From positions 1 to 13,345 of the forward strand of contig DDLV01000004.1 in NCBI GenBank assembly GCA_002340325.1: a DNA stretch of 13,345 nt, read 5' to 3'. The first letter of the stretch is position 1, and every line of letters starts with the position of its first letter. A program made the position numbers and the translations under genes. Positions 7,625 to 13,345 of the stretch are shown piece after piece. The notes beneath the pieces are model-generated. The model was not told where the DNA came from and made no database searches. It saw nothing but the letters and a program-made list of their open reading frames with translations. This stretch comes from Glaciecola sp. UBA2563 (lineage in GTDB: Bacteria; Pseudomonadota; Gammaproteobacteria; Enterobacterales; Alteromonadaceae).

Positions 7625-8388
7625 GTCATATAAATCTTATTTCTGCTATCAGGGCAGATGCTATGCTTGAGTCAAATTCTTCTGTCATTTTACTTGATAC
7701 CAGAAGAGAAGAAGATTTCTCAGCATGCCATCACCCAAAGGCAATTCAGTTAACTGACGCATTATTAGATATGATGGTGCGTAATACGCCAAAGAATGTG
7801 CCTATTATCCTTTATAGCTATAGCGGCAATACGAGTCAGGATATCGCGCATCTTTTTGTTGATTTGGGTTTTATCAACTGTTTTAGCGTGAATGGCGGGT
7901 TTACGGCATGGAAGAGTCGACCAGAAACAACGTTTCCATTGTCAATGCAAGGCCATGCCTGGCTAATGGCTAACCGAGTGATGGACGCGGATATCAATGC
8001 AAGAATAAACGCTGATCAAATGACCCCATTAATGCAGGCTGTCAAAGAGGGTTTTAACACCATTGTGACAGATCTACTGCACGCAGGCGCAAATCCGAAT
8101 TTAAAAGATGTCCAAGGGAATAATGCGCTTTTTTACGCCTTGACCAGTGGCAATCGAGAGTGCATCAAAGATTTAATAAATGCAGATATAGAAGTAGAAA
8201 ACCGCAATCGGTTTGGCTTTACTGCGCTTCACTATGCAATCTGTAATGACGAAGTTAAGACCGAGCTCTCAAACTGCTTGAGCCTTGGTGCGTTAATGAA
8301 GATGCAAAGACCTGCAAGGCGCAATAGTTACTATCAAAAGCTGCACAAAACAGCGCTTAAAAATTACTCAAGTTATGCACCGCTTTAA
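7621..8388 (+). CDS. rhdN: RhdN-like rhodanese-ankyrin fusion lacking the catalytic cysteine
   Basis: 255 residues. Residues 1-100 form a single-domain rhodanese (VILLDTRREEDFSACHHP, then NGGFTAWKSRP at the end). By alignment to GlpE (CYHGNSS) the active loop reads S66-Y-S-G-N-T-S, so the sulfur-carrying Cys is Ser (codon AGC, read directly). The only domain cysteines are C36 and C87, neither in the active loop. Residues about 118-235 hold two to three ankyrin repeats (MTPLMQAVKEG, NNALFYALTSG, FTALHYAICND), a protein-binding module. It sits where Azotobacter has rhdN, between nifQ and the glutaredoxin gene. It starts at ATG 7621, overlapping the nifQ stop by four bases, with GGAG seven bases ahead. 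The missing Cys suggests a binding or scaffold role rather than sulfurtransfer. I do not recall whether other RhdN proteins share this. Confidence 0.85.
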   Translation: MSHINLISAIRADAMLESNSSVILLDTRREEDFSACHHPKAIQLTDALLDMMVRNTPKNVPIILYSYSGNTSQDIAHLFVDLGFINCFSVNGGFTAWKSRPETTFPLSMQGHAWLMANRVMDADINARINADQMTPLMQAVKEGFNTIVTDLLHAGANPNLKDVQGNNALFYALTSGNRECIKDLINADIEVENRNRFGFTALHYAICNDEVKTELSNCLSLGALMKMQRPARRNSYYQKLHKTALKNYSSYAPL

Positions 8389-8403
8389 GAAAGGAAAATC
8401 GCA

Positions 8404-8733
8404 ATGAGCCAATCTACAGAAACAAAAATTAGAAAGCAGATAGCAGAGAACCCTATTTTACTTTACATGAAAGGGACGCCGGAAAATCCCGAGTGCGGAT
8501 ATTCAGCAGAAGCAGTTAAATGCATAAAATCTACTGGTGTTGCGTTTAACTATGTCAATGTGCTTGCATCGCCATTTATCAGGGAAAAATTACCTTCGGT
8601 GTCTAATTGGCCAACATTCCCTCAGCTTTTTGTAAACGGCGAATTGGTAGGCGGTTGTGATATTGTCGTTGAAATGACAAAAGACGGTTCGCTTGCCGCT
8701 TTGTTGGGATCCACTACAGAGACCAATGAATAG
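8404..8733 (+). CDS. grxN: Nif-associated monothiol glutaredoxin (Grx5/GrxD type)
   Basis: 109 residues, cytoplasmic. Monothiol glutaredoxins bind a glutathione-ligated [2Fe-2S] cluster across a dimer and pass it to apoproteins. Family marks are LYMKGTPENPECGYS with K23 and active Cys C31, then WPTFPQLFVNGELVGGCDIVVEM. The canonical active motif CGFS is CGYS here, a conservative change. The usual WPTIPQLY is WPTFPQLF. This is the position of the nif glutaredoxin gene (grx5-nif) in Azotobacter, so a cluster carrier for nitrogenase maturation is likely. The AAAGGA ribosome site is well placed. It lies 15 bp after the rhodanese gene and 20 bp before the BolA-like gene, its expected partner. Confidence 0.93.
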   Translation: MSQSTETKIRKQIAENPILLYMKGTPENPECGYSAEAVKCIKSTGVAFNYVNVLASPFIREKLPSVSNWPTFPQLFVNGELVGGCDIVVEMTKDGSLAALLGSTTETNE

Positions 8734-8753
8734 ATTGGCAAGGAAGAATAGCA

Positions 8754-9014
8754 ATGCAAAAACAAGAAATCGCAAGCATTATACTTGCGTCGTTTGATGA
8801 CGCTGAAATCATCACGGCTGGCGCTGATTGCAGTTTTCAAGTCACAGTGGTCAGTGAGAAACTTCAAGGGATGATGCCGGTCAAAAGGCAACAGTCTGTT
8901 TTGAGTCTTTTTGCCGATCAGCTCAAATCTGGTGAACTACATGCGTTGAGTGTGAAAGCGCAAACACCAGCGGAATACAATGCGTCACAAAGCCTTACGT
9001 CGATAGAGTTATAG
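8754..9014 (+). CDS. BolA/IbaG-family protein, likely partner of the glutaredoxin
   Basis: 86 residues. BolA proteins form heterodimers with monothiol glutaredoxins around a [2Fe-2S] cluster and help deliver or regulate it. The sequence lines up with E. coli IbaG through FQVTVVSEKLQGMMPVKRQQSV and ELHALSVKAQTPAEY. The invariant His ligand is H63. C26 lies in the loop after the first strand, where BolA2-type proteins use Cys and BolA1-type proteins use His. AGGAAGAA lies six to seven bases ahead of the ATG. It is the last gene of the nif operon. As I recall it, the Azotobacter cluster ends at the glutaredoxin, so this is an extra member here. Its stop is one base from the stop of the convergent lipoprotein gene. 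Confidence 0.9.
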   Translation: MQKQEIASIILASFDDAEIITAGADCSFQVTVVSEKLQGMMPVKRQQSVLSLFADQLKSGELHALSVKAQTPAEYNASQSLTSIEL

Positions 9015-9015
9015 T

Positions 9016-9918
9016 TTATTCGAATGCGAATTGAGTTGTACAAAACTGTTCAGCTAATGCATTCAGACTTGGTTTCGTTGTTAACATTTTAAATCGACTA
9101 AGCAGTTTTTCTGTGTACTCGGCAGAATTATAAAAATCGCTTTTTCGTTTTAGGTAGCTCACAACAGAATTTGCTGGCAACTTTGCGTCAGTCGTTGGGA
9201 CCGTTATCAGAAAAGAGAGAAAAGCATAAATTTTCTCTTCTTGCCCTTCATTTCGCTCAAGTAGTAGGTTGTTATAATTCGTCTTTAACTGTGGCGGTAG
9301 TAGTTCCGCCCATTCTTTTTCGTCTAGTGCCGACAAATATTCATAAATTGTAGACACTACTCGCTGTTCAATATCCTCGAACCCGACTGCGTTTTTGGAG
9401 GATGAGAAAATGTTTGTAACCGGCAGATAAACGGGTGCGTCTTCAGTTCTCAAGTTTTCCCATTCCAAAAGCGCTGCTGCGCAGCTTGCGTTTGTTTTAC
9501 ATCGTATAAGCTCTGCATCAAGTTGCTGACGGGGCACTTGATGATGTTCAAATGCATTGAGCATTCTATAGGTTTCAGCGAACGAATCTGATGTCGATAA
9601 GGCGAACATGCGCTGGTAATATTGCTGTGCTTTTGGCTCATTCTGCATTTGCAATGTGATCTCGTTGAATCGTTGATATTCGACGTACCCCCTATGCTTG
9701 GCATATGCAATTAATGAACTTTCAAGCCCTGGAATATAATGTATATAGCCAGCCTTTCTAATCGCATCATGGCGAAGACTGTCTGGCTGGAGCCTAAGTT
9801 TTGTCGATTCATGGTAAATGCATTTTTTCAGCTCGGTCTCTTCCTTTGCGCACCCCAATAACACCATGCAATAGCAAGTTAACAGGATGCATTTCCATCT
9901 ACTCAAAAAGTAAAACAC
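9016..9918 (-). CDS. Putative lipoprotein of unknown function
   Basis: 300 residues, not recognised. The N-terminus has R7/K9, a hydrophobic core (ILLTCYCMVLL) and a lipobox-like LLGC with C23 as the lipidation site; A24 at +2 suggests sorting to the outer membrane. The rest is mostly helical and soluble. Paired cysteines C33 and C139/C145 might form disulfides. TM segments, repeats and catalytic motifs were not seen. The start is GTG 9918 with GTGAAG upstream; the next in-frame Met (M18) would destroy the signal peptide. It faces the nif operon tail to tail with one base between stops and no strong terminator. Its 5' neighbour is the bacteriocin exporter in the same direction, 276 bp away, so it is probably a separate unit. 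Confidence 0.7.
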   Translation of the reverse strand: MFYFLSRWKCILLTCYCMVLLGCAKEETELKKCIYHESTKLRLQPDSLRHDAIRKAGYIHYIPGLESSLIAYAKHRGYVEYQRFNEITLQMQNEPKAQQYYQRMFALSTSDSFAETYRMLNAFEHHQVPRQQLDAELIRCKTNASCAAALLEWENLRTEDAPVYLPVTNIFSSSKNAVGFEDIEQRVVSTIYEYLSALDEKEWAELLPPQLKTNYNNLLLERNEGQEEKIYAFLSFLITVPTTDAKLPANSVVSYLKRKSDFYNSAEYTEKLLSRFKMLTTKPSLNALAEQFCTTQFAFE

Positions 9919-10194
9919 TATTCTTCACCAATGTAATCCTACACTTGATATACAACGATAATATATTATCGATGCCTTCAAGGAAAAATTGCAGTTAATA
10001 ACGTCTTTACGGTGAAGGTATAAAACTCGTTCAGATGTTGAAGTCTTTCTGGTTTTTTTGATATCGAGTGAAATTACTTAATACATAACACAAAGAACTT
10101 TTACGTAACATATACCAGAGCCCGCTAGTGTTTATTGAGAATCTAGAATGGAAAGCCGGAACAAGTTCAACTAAACCAATATACTCATTGCAGA
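9919..10194. other. Intergenic region between the lipoprotein gene and the exporter gene
   Basis: 276 bp, A/T-rich, no ORF with a ribosome site. It should contain the end of the bacteriocin transcript and the promoter of the lipoprotein gene, but I saw no convincing intrinsic terminator and no good -35/-10 pair. Confidence 0.4.
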
Positions 10195-12276
10195 TCACTT
10201 GCAAATAAACTGTTTTTTGTAGTCGAGTGTTATATCCATAAGTTTGCCGCCGTGCAGCTGATAGATGGTATCTGCACTCAAAATGGTCTCAGGTCGATGT
10301 GCTATGATTATTCTTGTCATATCTAGCTGTTGAACGGCTTGGTTGACATGATGTTCAAGTGCGATATCTAAATGACTGGTGGCTTCATCTAGAAAGAGTA
10401 TTTTAGGTTGTCGATATAGTGCCCTTGCCAGCAGTAGCCTTTGTTTTTGTCCGCCCGACAACGCGCTTCCCATATCACCCACCAGTGAGTTATAGCCCAT
10501 ATTCATTTGACTAATATCAGAATGAATGCCTGCAAGCACCGCGGCTTGCGTCACTTGCTCCATATCCATCTGGGTATCAAAAAAACTGATGTTTTCCGCC
10601 AACGTTCCTGACATCAGTTGGTCATCTTGCATGACACAAGCAATTTGTTGGCGATAATGCCGCAAGCCTAAGTGGTCAATGCTTATGCCATCAACTTCAA
10701 TTTTGCCTGATGTAGGTGGCAATAAGCCTAACATCAACTTCATTAAGGTGGATTTGCCTGTGCCAGACGGGCCGATGATGGCAATGTTTTCACCCGCGTT
10801 AATTGTCATACTTAGCTCGTCAAATAGGCAAGGCTCATTGTCCGCATACCGAAATTGCAATTGATTAATATTTAACTGCCCAGTGATATCTTTGAATTGA
10901 TGGTGGGCGCCTTCGTTTTCTTTGTCTGTCAATGCGATGTCAGCCAAACGGTCGAGGTGCAATGAGGTCATCTTGATATCAATCAGATTGCCAATCAATC
11001 CGGACATGCGGCCAGTAAACTGATTTTTATACGCCATAAACGCAAACAGCATTCCAACGGACATACTGCCTTCCATCACCGCGAGCGCTGCCAGATAAAC
11101 GATTAACACATTTTCAACGCCAAATAACAGGCTGTTGATGGTTTGGTAGGAAATGTGCCACTTACCCAAGCGATAGCCTTGATTCACGGCTTCGGTGTAC
11201 TTGTTTTGCCAGATGTTTAATCGCTGCGCTTGTTGACCAAAGAGTTTAATGCTCTGCATACCGCGCACCGTTTCCATAAAGTTGGATTGCTCTGCGGCAC
11301 CTGCAACGATGCTAGATTCGGTCAGTTGGTGTAGTGGGCGATACAATGCAAAACGCAAGATAGCATAAAGCGCAACCACACAAAGCACAACAAACGCCAA
11401 CGTGACATCGTATAAAAACATCATCACCAGCACGACGATGGACATCAATCCATCAATCACGCCTTCCACGATTTTATTCGTGAATAAGTCTCGAATACTA
11501 TTCAGAGAGTCAAACCTTGATACCACGTCGCCCATGTGGCGTTTGTCAAAATATTCCATTGGTAGATGTATTAGGTGGCGCATCAAGTTAGTTGCCATTT
11601 GCACGCTCATGGTAGAGGATAAATGCAGCACCACCCAACTTCGAAAGGTCTCCGTTACAACGCTGACTAACATCACTAAACCAAAGCCTAGCGCTAACAC
11701 GACCAACAACGGCTTATCAAAACTTACCAGCACTTCATCGACCACAGTTTGTGTGTAATATGGTGCAGCAAGCATTAATAACTGAAGTATAAGCGACAAT
11801 ACAAACAGCTTAATTAATGAGAATTTAAGCCCGTCAATACGCTTCCAAAAAGCGGTGATTCCCAACTTAGCGCGCTCGTCTTTTTTGTTGAACTCAGAGG
11901 TTGGCGTTAATTCAAGCGCGATACCTGTAAACGATGTATCGACCTCCTTCATCGGAATAACGCGCTGACCAACAGCAGGATCTAGCACGGTAATCGATTG
12001 ACGAGACACCTTTTCAAGCACCACAAAGTGGTTCATATCCCAGTGCAGGATACAGGGCGTTTGTAAATTCTTCAGCTCGTCTAATTCAAGCTTAAGCGCT
12101 CGTCCGACCATATTCAGCTGCTCAGCAAGCTGCATTAATTGCTGCAAATTTGCGCCTTTAAACGAGATGTTGTATCGACTTCGCAGCGTTGATAAATCGA
12201 TTTTATGGCCATGGTGATTGGCGACCATCGCGATTGAGGCCAAGCCACACTCTGCGGCTTCTGATTGGTATATCAT
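10195..12276 (-). CDS. Bacteriocin-processing ABC exporter with N-terminal C39 peptidase
   Basis: 693 residues, CvaB/LagD type: it cuts double-glycine leaders and exports the mature peptide across the inner membrane. The C39 peptidase (1-130) has the oxyanion Gln Q4, catalytic C10 (QSEAAECGLASIAM), H83 (MNHFVVL) and D99 (LDP), all present. Transmembrane segments span about 150-440 (LFVLSLILQLLMLAAPYYTQTVVDEVL, shortened here: six helices expected). The ATPase domain has Walker A GPSGTGKST with K508, signature LSGGQKQR near 605, Walker B ILFLDEAT near 627, and the switch His in IIIAHRPET. Start ATG 12276 has only GAG as ribosome site; the frame is open upstream to a stop near 12333 but offers no better start codon. 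The N-terminus is a little shorter than CvaB. In Gram-negatives this exporter needs a CvaA-type adaptor and TolC, neither in the window. Substrates are most likely the two upstream peptides. Confidence 0.95.
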   Translation of the reverse strand: MIYQSEAAECGLASIAMVANHHGHKIDLSTLRSRYNISFKGANLQQLMQLAEQLNMVGRALKLELDELKNLQTPCILHWDMNHFVVLEKVSRQSITVLDPAVGQRVIPMKEVDTSFTGIALELTPTSEFNKKDERAKLGITAFWKRIDGLKFSLIKLFVLSLILQLLMLAAPYYTQTVVDEVLVSFDKPLLVVLALGFGLVMLVSVVTETFRSWVVLHLSSTMSVQMATNLMRHLIHLPMEYFDKRHMGDVVSRFDSLNSIRDLFTNKIVEGVIDGLMSIVVLVMMFLYDVTLAFVVLCVVALYAILRFALYRPLHQLTESSIVAGAAEQSNFMETVRGMQSIKLFGQQAQRLNIWQNKYTEAVNQGYRLGKWHISYQTINSLLFGVENVLIVYLAALAVMEGSMSVGMLFAFMAYKNQFTGRMSGLIGNLIDIKMTSLHLDRLADIALTDKENEGAHHQFKDITGQLNINQLQFRYADNEPCLFDELSMTINAGENIAIIGPSGTGKSTLMKLMLGLLPPTSGKIEVDGISIDHLGLRHYRQQIACVMQDDQLMSGTLAENISFFDTQMDMEQVTQAAVLAGIHSDISQMNMGYNSLVGDMGSALSGGQKQRLLLARALYRQPKILFLDEATSHLDIALEHHVNQAVQQLDMTRIIIAHRPETILSADTIYQLHGGKLMDITLDYKKQFICK

Positions 12277-12357
12277 TTGTTTCTCGATTGTAGGAGCTAA
12301 TAATTCAGTGATTAATTCGATCTTAAAAGGTTACTGAGATTACCTTTGTTGAATAAA

Positions 12358-12654
12358 CTAAAAGAAATCATCTTCTTCAACTTTAAGTTGAAAAAACAGA
12401 TCTATATATTTTTGAAAAAAAACACTCAAGAAGGTAGTTATCAAAATAATCAACTCCATCGATAACGACGTAAAAATAGCCAAAATTGCGCCAAGCGTAC
12501 CGCCTAATATTAAACTATTTAACATTACACTCCTTAATTTTGGCACTAACCGACTGCCACAATAAGGGCAGTAGATAGCATCTTTCTTTATATTAGTTAT
12601 TATGTATCTAGCGGTCATTCTTCTATTACAAGCTGGACAAGATTTGCTTATCAT
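12358..12654 (-). CDS. Small zinc-ribbon, two-helix membrane protein; candidate immunity or accessory factor
   Basis: 98 residues, function not recognised. The N-terminus is a zinc-ribbon-like pair, C6PAC9 and C29PYC32, with 19 residues between. Two hydrophobic helices follow at about 43-63 (SLILGGTLGAILAIFTSL) and 66-84 (ELIILITTFLSVFF), then an acidic end VEEDDFF. The spacing recalls the small CxxC-x20-CxxC membrane proteins known mainly from Firmicutes, but this is only a resemblance. Lying between two bacteriocin genes and their exporter gene, it is the best candidate for immunity; a role in processing is also possible. ATG 12654 is preferred over TTG 12669 because AGGAG lies seven bases ahead of it. 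The exporter gene starts 81 bp downstream. Confidence 0.75.
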   Translation of the reverse strand: MISKSCPACNRRMTARYIITNIKKDAIYCPYCGSRLVPKLRSVMLNSLILGGTLGAILAIFTSLSMELIILITTFLSVFFQKYIDLFFQLKVEEDDFF

Positions 12655-12668
12655 ATCGGCTCTCCTCA

Positions 12669-12690
12669 ATGGGAGGCATTAGCCCCCCAT
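12669..12690 (-). other. Hairpin between bacteriocin gene and zinc-ribbon gene
   Basis: ATGGGAGGC (12669-12677) and GCCCCCCAT (12682-12690) pair in a nine-base-pair stem with one mismatch around an ATTA loop. In the sense of the operon it lies after the second bacteriocin gene and ends three bases before the AGGAG of the next gene. No U-run follows in that direction, so it fits an mRNA-stabilising or translation-limiting hairpin better than a terminator. On the plus strand it is followed by GTTTTT and would resemble a terminator for transcripts coming from the other side. Confidence 0.55.
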
Positions 12691-12705
12691 GTTTTTCAAT
12701 TTATT

Positions 12706-12912
12706 TTACTCACCCGAATCGCTAGATTGAGATGCTGATGACTTTAACCCACCAACAACGACTCCAGTTGCGAAAGATGTGTATGCAGTTCTAACGGTAG
12801 ACCTGACTGCTGTCCCGATAGCACTTCTCGCAATAACTCCGGCAGCAAACCAAACTACTGGTGCAAACCCACCATTAACATTTTTTACTTCAGCGTTAGA
12901 TAAATTTTTCAT
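12706..12912 (-). CDS. Double-glycine-leader bacteriocin precursor, peptide A
   Basis: 68-residue precursor. The 15-residue leader MKNLSNAEVKNVNGG has the classical C39 recognition pattern: Leu at -12, Val at -7, Val at -4, Gly-Gly at -2/-1. The predicted mature peptide has 53 residues, starts FAPVVWFAAG, has no cysteine, net charge about +2, an amphipathic or membrane-seeking helix rich in Ala/Val, one GxxxG (GVVVG) and a polar Ser-rich tail ending DSGE. GGAGGAA seven bases upstream marks ATG 12912; a longer frame starting further upstream would overlap peptide B and has no ribosome site. It probably kills related bacteria at the membrane, as class II bacteriocins and microcins do. It follows peptide B by 16 bp and precedes the zinc-ribbon gene. 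Confidence 0.85.
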   Translation of the reverse strand: MKNLSNAEVKNVNGGFAPVVWFAAGVIARSAIGTAVRSTVRTAYTSFATGVVVGGLKSSASQSSDSGE

Positions 12913-12928
12913 AGTACTATTCCTCCAA

Positions 12929-13129
12929 TTATTCGCCGTCGTTATCAGCAACTTTTTTGACAATTGCTGACCCGACTTGAAGACCCAAATAACCGGCAGT
13001 TCCTGCAACGACAGCTTGTGTTGTCCTTCTAATTGCTGTGCTTTTAACAGCCCACATTGCAGCTCCTACCAATGCTGGTAAAAAACCACCATTGATTTCT
13101 TGTACTTGAATTACATTTAGTTCTTTCAT
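12929..13129 (-). CDS. Double-glycine-leader bacteriocin precursor, peptide B
   Basis: 66-residue precursor. The leader MKELNVIQVQEINGG shows Leu at -12, Val at -7, Ile at -4 and Gly-Gly at -2/-1. The predicted mature peptide has 51 residues, starts FLPALVGAAMW, has no cysteine, net charge about +2, one GxxxG (GLQVG) and ends DNDGE. It shares with peptide A the leader layout, the F-x-P start and the acidic ...GE end, so the two look like diverged paralogues acting as a pair. AAGGAA six bases upstream supports ATG 13129. It is the first gene of the cluster; its promoter should lie in 13130-13192, where no clear -35/-10 pair could be picked out. Confidence 0.85.
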   Translation of the reverse strand: MKELNVIQVQEINGGFLPALVGAAMWAVKSTAIRRTTQAVVAGTAGYLGLQVGSAIVKKVADNDGE

Positions 13130-13163
13130 TTTGTTTTCCTTATTAAGGTTATTTAATAAACAC

Positions 13164-13174
13164 GCCCAAAGGGC
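13164..13174 (-). terminator. Short GC hairpin downstream of the partial gene
   Basis: GCCC-AAA-GGGC is a perfect four-pair hairpin, located 19 bp after the stop of the partial gene at 13193 and followed on the minus strand by GTGTTTATT. It might be a weak terminator separating that gene from the bacteriocin genes. The stem is short and the T-run is broken. Confidence 0.3.
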
Positions 13175-13192
13175 AATTAATGCTTTTTGCCA

Positions 13193-13345
13193 TCATTGGC
13201 TCAAAGCAACATCTGCAATCACAGTGGCAGTTTCCTGTTGCAACGGTAACGGTGTTGCATCCTGTGTTTGCAAATTCTTTTGTGCTCCACTCTCTGATTT
13301 AAGGTGCTGCGCTAAAAACTTTTCCATTTGTCGATAAAAATCAAA
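13193..13345 (-). CDS. C-terminus of a larger protein, possibly an S9-family peptidase (partial)
   Basis: An open frame enters from the right edge and stops at 13193: 50 residues. It begins FDFYRQMEKFLAQHL, which resembles the last helix of prolyl-oligopeptidase/dipeptidyl-peptidase proteins (xFYxxxExFLxxHL). A Gln/Thr-rich, probably disordered tail of about 35 residues then ends VADVALSQ. An internal ATG at residue 7 could only give a 44-residue peptide and has no ribosome site, so it is read as the tail of a longer gene. Identity rests on one short helix and is tentative. It lies upstream of, and in the same direction as, the bacteriocin genes, 63 bp from the first. Confidence 0.5.
   Translation of the reverse strand, partial: FDFYRQMEKFLAQHLKSESGAQKNLQTQDATPLPLQQETATVIADVALSQ

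Noticed and set aside
9018..9031. ATTCG-AATG-CGAAT inverted repeat between the convergent nif and lipoprotein genes
   Set aside because: Only five A/T-rich pairs and no T-run on either strand; too weak to call a terminator.
12326..12347. AAAGGT...ACCTTT hairpin between the zinc-ribbon gene and the exporter gene
   Set aside because: Six-pair stem with a ten-base loop and only TTTT after it; could be a weak terminator or nothing, so not listed as a feature.
12706..13008. Long form of peptide A starting upstream of ATG 12912
   Set aside because: Would overlap peptide B and bury the canonical GG leader inside the protein; the strong GGAGGAA sits ahead of 12912.
13131..13337. Plus-strand 68-codon frame with several Cys opposite the right-edge gene
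   Set aside because: No ribosome site, lies antisense to a coding frame that enters from the edge, and its Cys codons mirror Ala/Gln codons of the other strand.
1..13345. CRISPR arrays, tRNA or rRNA genes, insertion sequences, integrase or att sites
   Set aside because: Looked for on both strands; no spaced repeats, no cloverleaf or rRNA-like sequence, and no transposase or recombinase frame was found.

Overview
The window reads as chromosome of a low-to-moderate-GC, probably marine, diazotrophic gammaproteobacterium. The grounds are the order nifB-fdxN-nifO-nifQ-rhdN-grxN, which as I recall it is the minor nif cluster of Azotobacter vinelandii and relatives, together with a CusBA-type copper/silver efflux system and a Gram-negative double-glycine bacteriocin locus. 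I cannot name the genus from sequence alone.

Layout. (1) 1-4437, minus strand: a copper/silver efflux operon read right to left. It holds a small exported Cys/His-rich protein, a CusB-like periplasmic adaptor with two tandem metal-binding domains, and a CusA-like RND pump that runs off the left edge. (2) 4438-4837: a divergent intergenic region with a textbook nif promoter. It has two perfect NifA-type TGT-N10-ACA sites exactly 33 bp apart and a sigma-54 -24/-12 element. (3) 4838-9014, plus strand: seven tightly packed genes, nifB, fdxN, nifO, nifQ, a rhodanese-ankyrin gene (rhdN), a monothiol glutaredoxin gene (grxN) and a BolA/IbaG-like gene. The first four serve FeMo-cofactor synthesis: NifB makes NifB-co, FdxN supplies electrons, NifQ donates molybdenum, and NifO is an ArsC-fold accessory. 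The last three look like an Fe-S or sulfur-handling tail. The rhodanese has Ser where the catalytic Cys should be, and the glutaredoxin-BolA pair could form a [2Fe-2S] heterodimer dedicated to nitrogenase.

(4) 9016-9918, minus strand: an unrecognised lipoprotein, convergent with the nif operon and one base from it. (5) 10195-13129, minus strand: a compact bacteriocin (class II microcin-like) locus. Read right to left it has two adjacent Cys-free peptides with 15-residue double-glycine leaders, a small zinc-ribbon two-helix membrane protein (candidate immunity or accessory factor), and a C39-peptidase ABC exporter. No membrane-fusion partner for the exporter is in the window. (6) 13193-13345, minus strand: the C-terminal end of another gene, possibly an S9-family peptidase.

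The best candidates for something undescribed are the two-peptide bacteriocin with its CxxC membrane protein, and the nif operon tail that joins a catalytic-Cys-less rhodanese-ankyrin protein to a glutaredoxin-BolA pair. Function calls come from reading motifs by eye; no database search was run.
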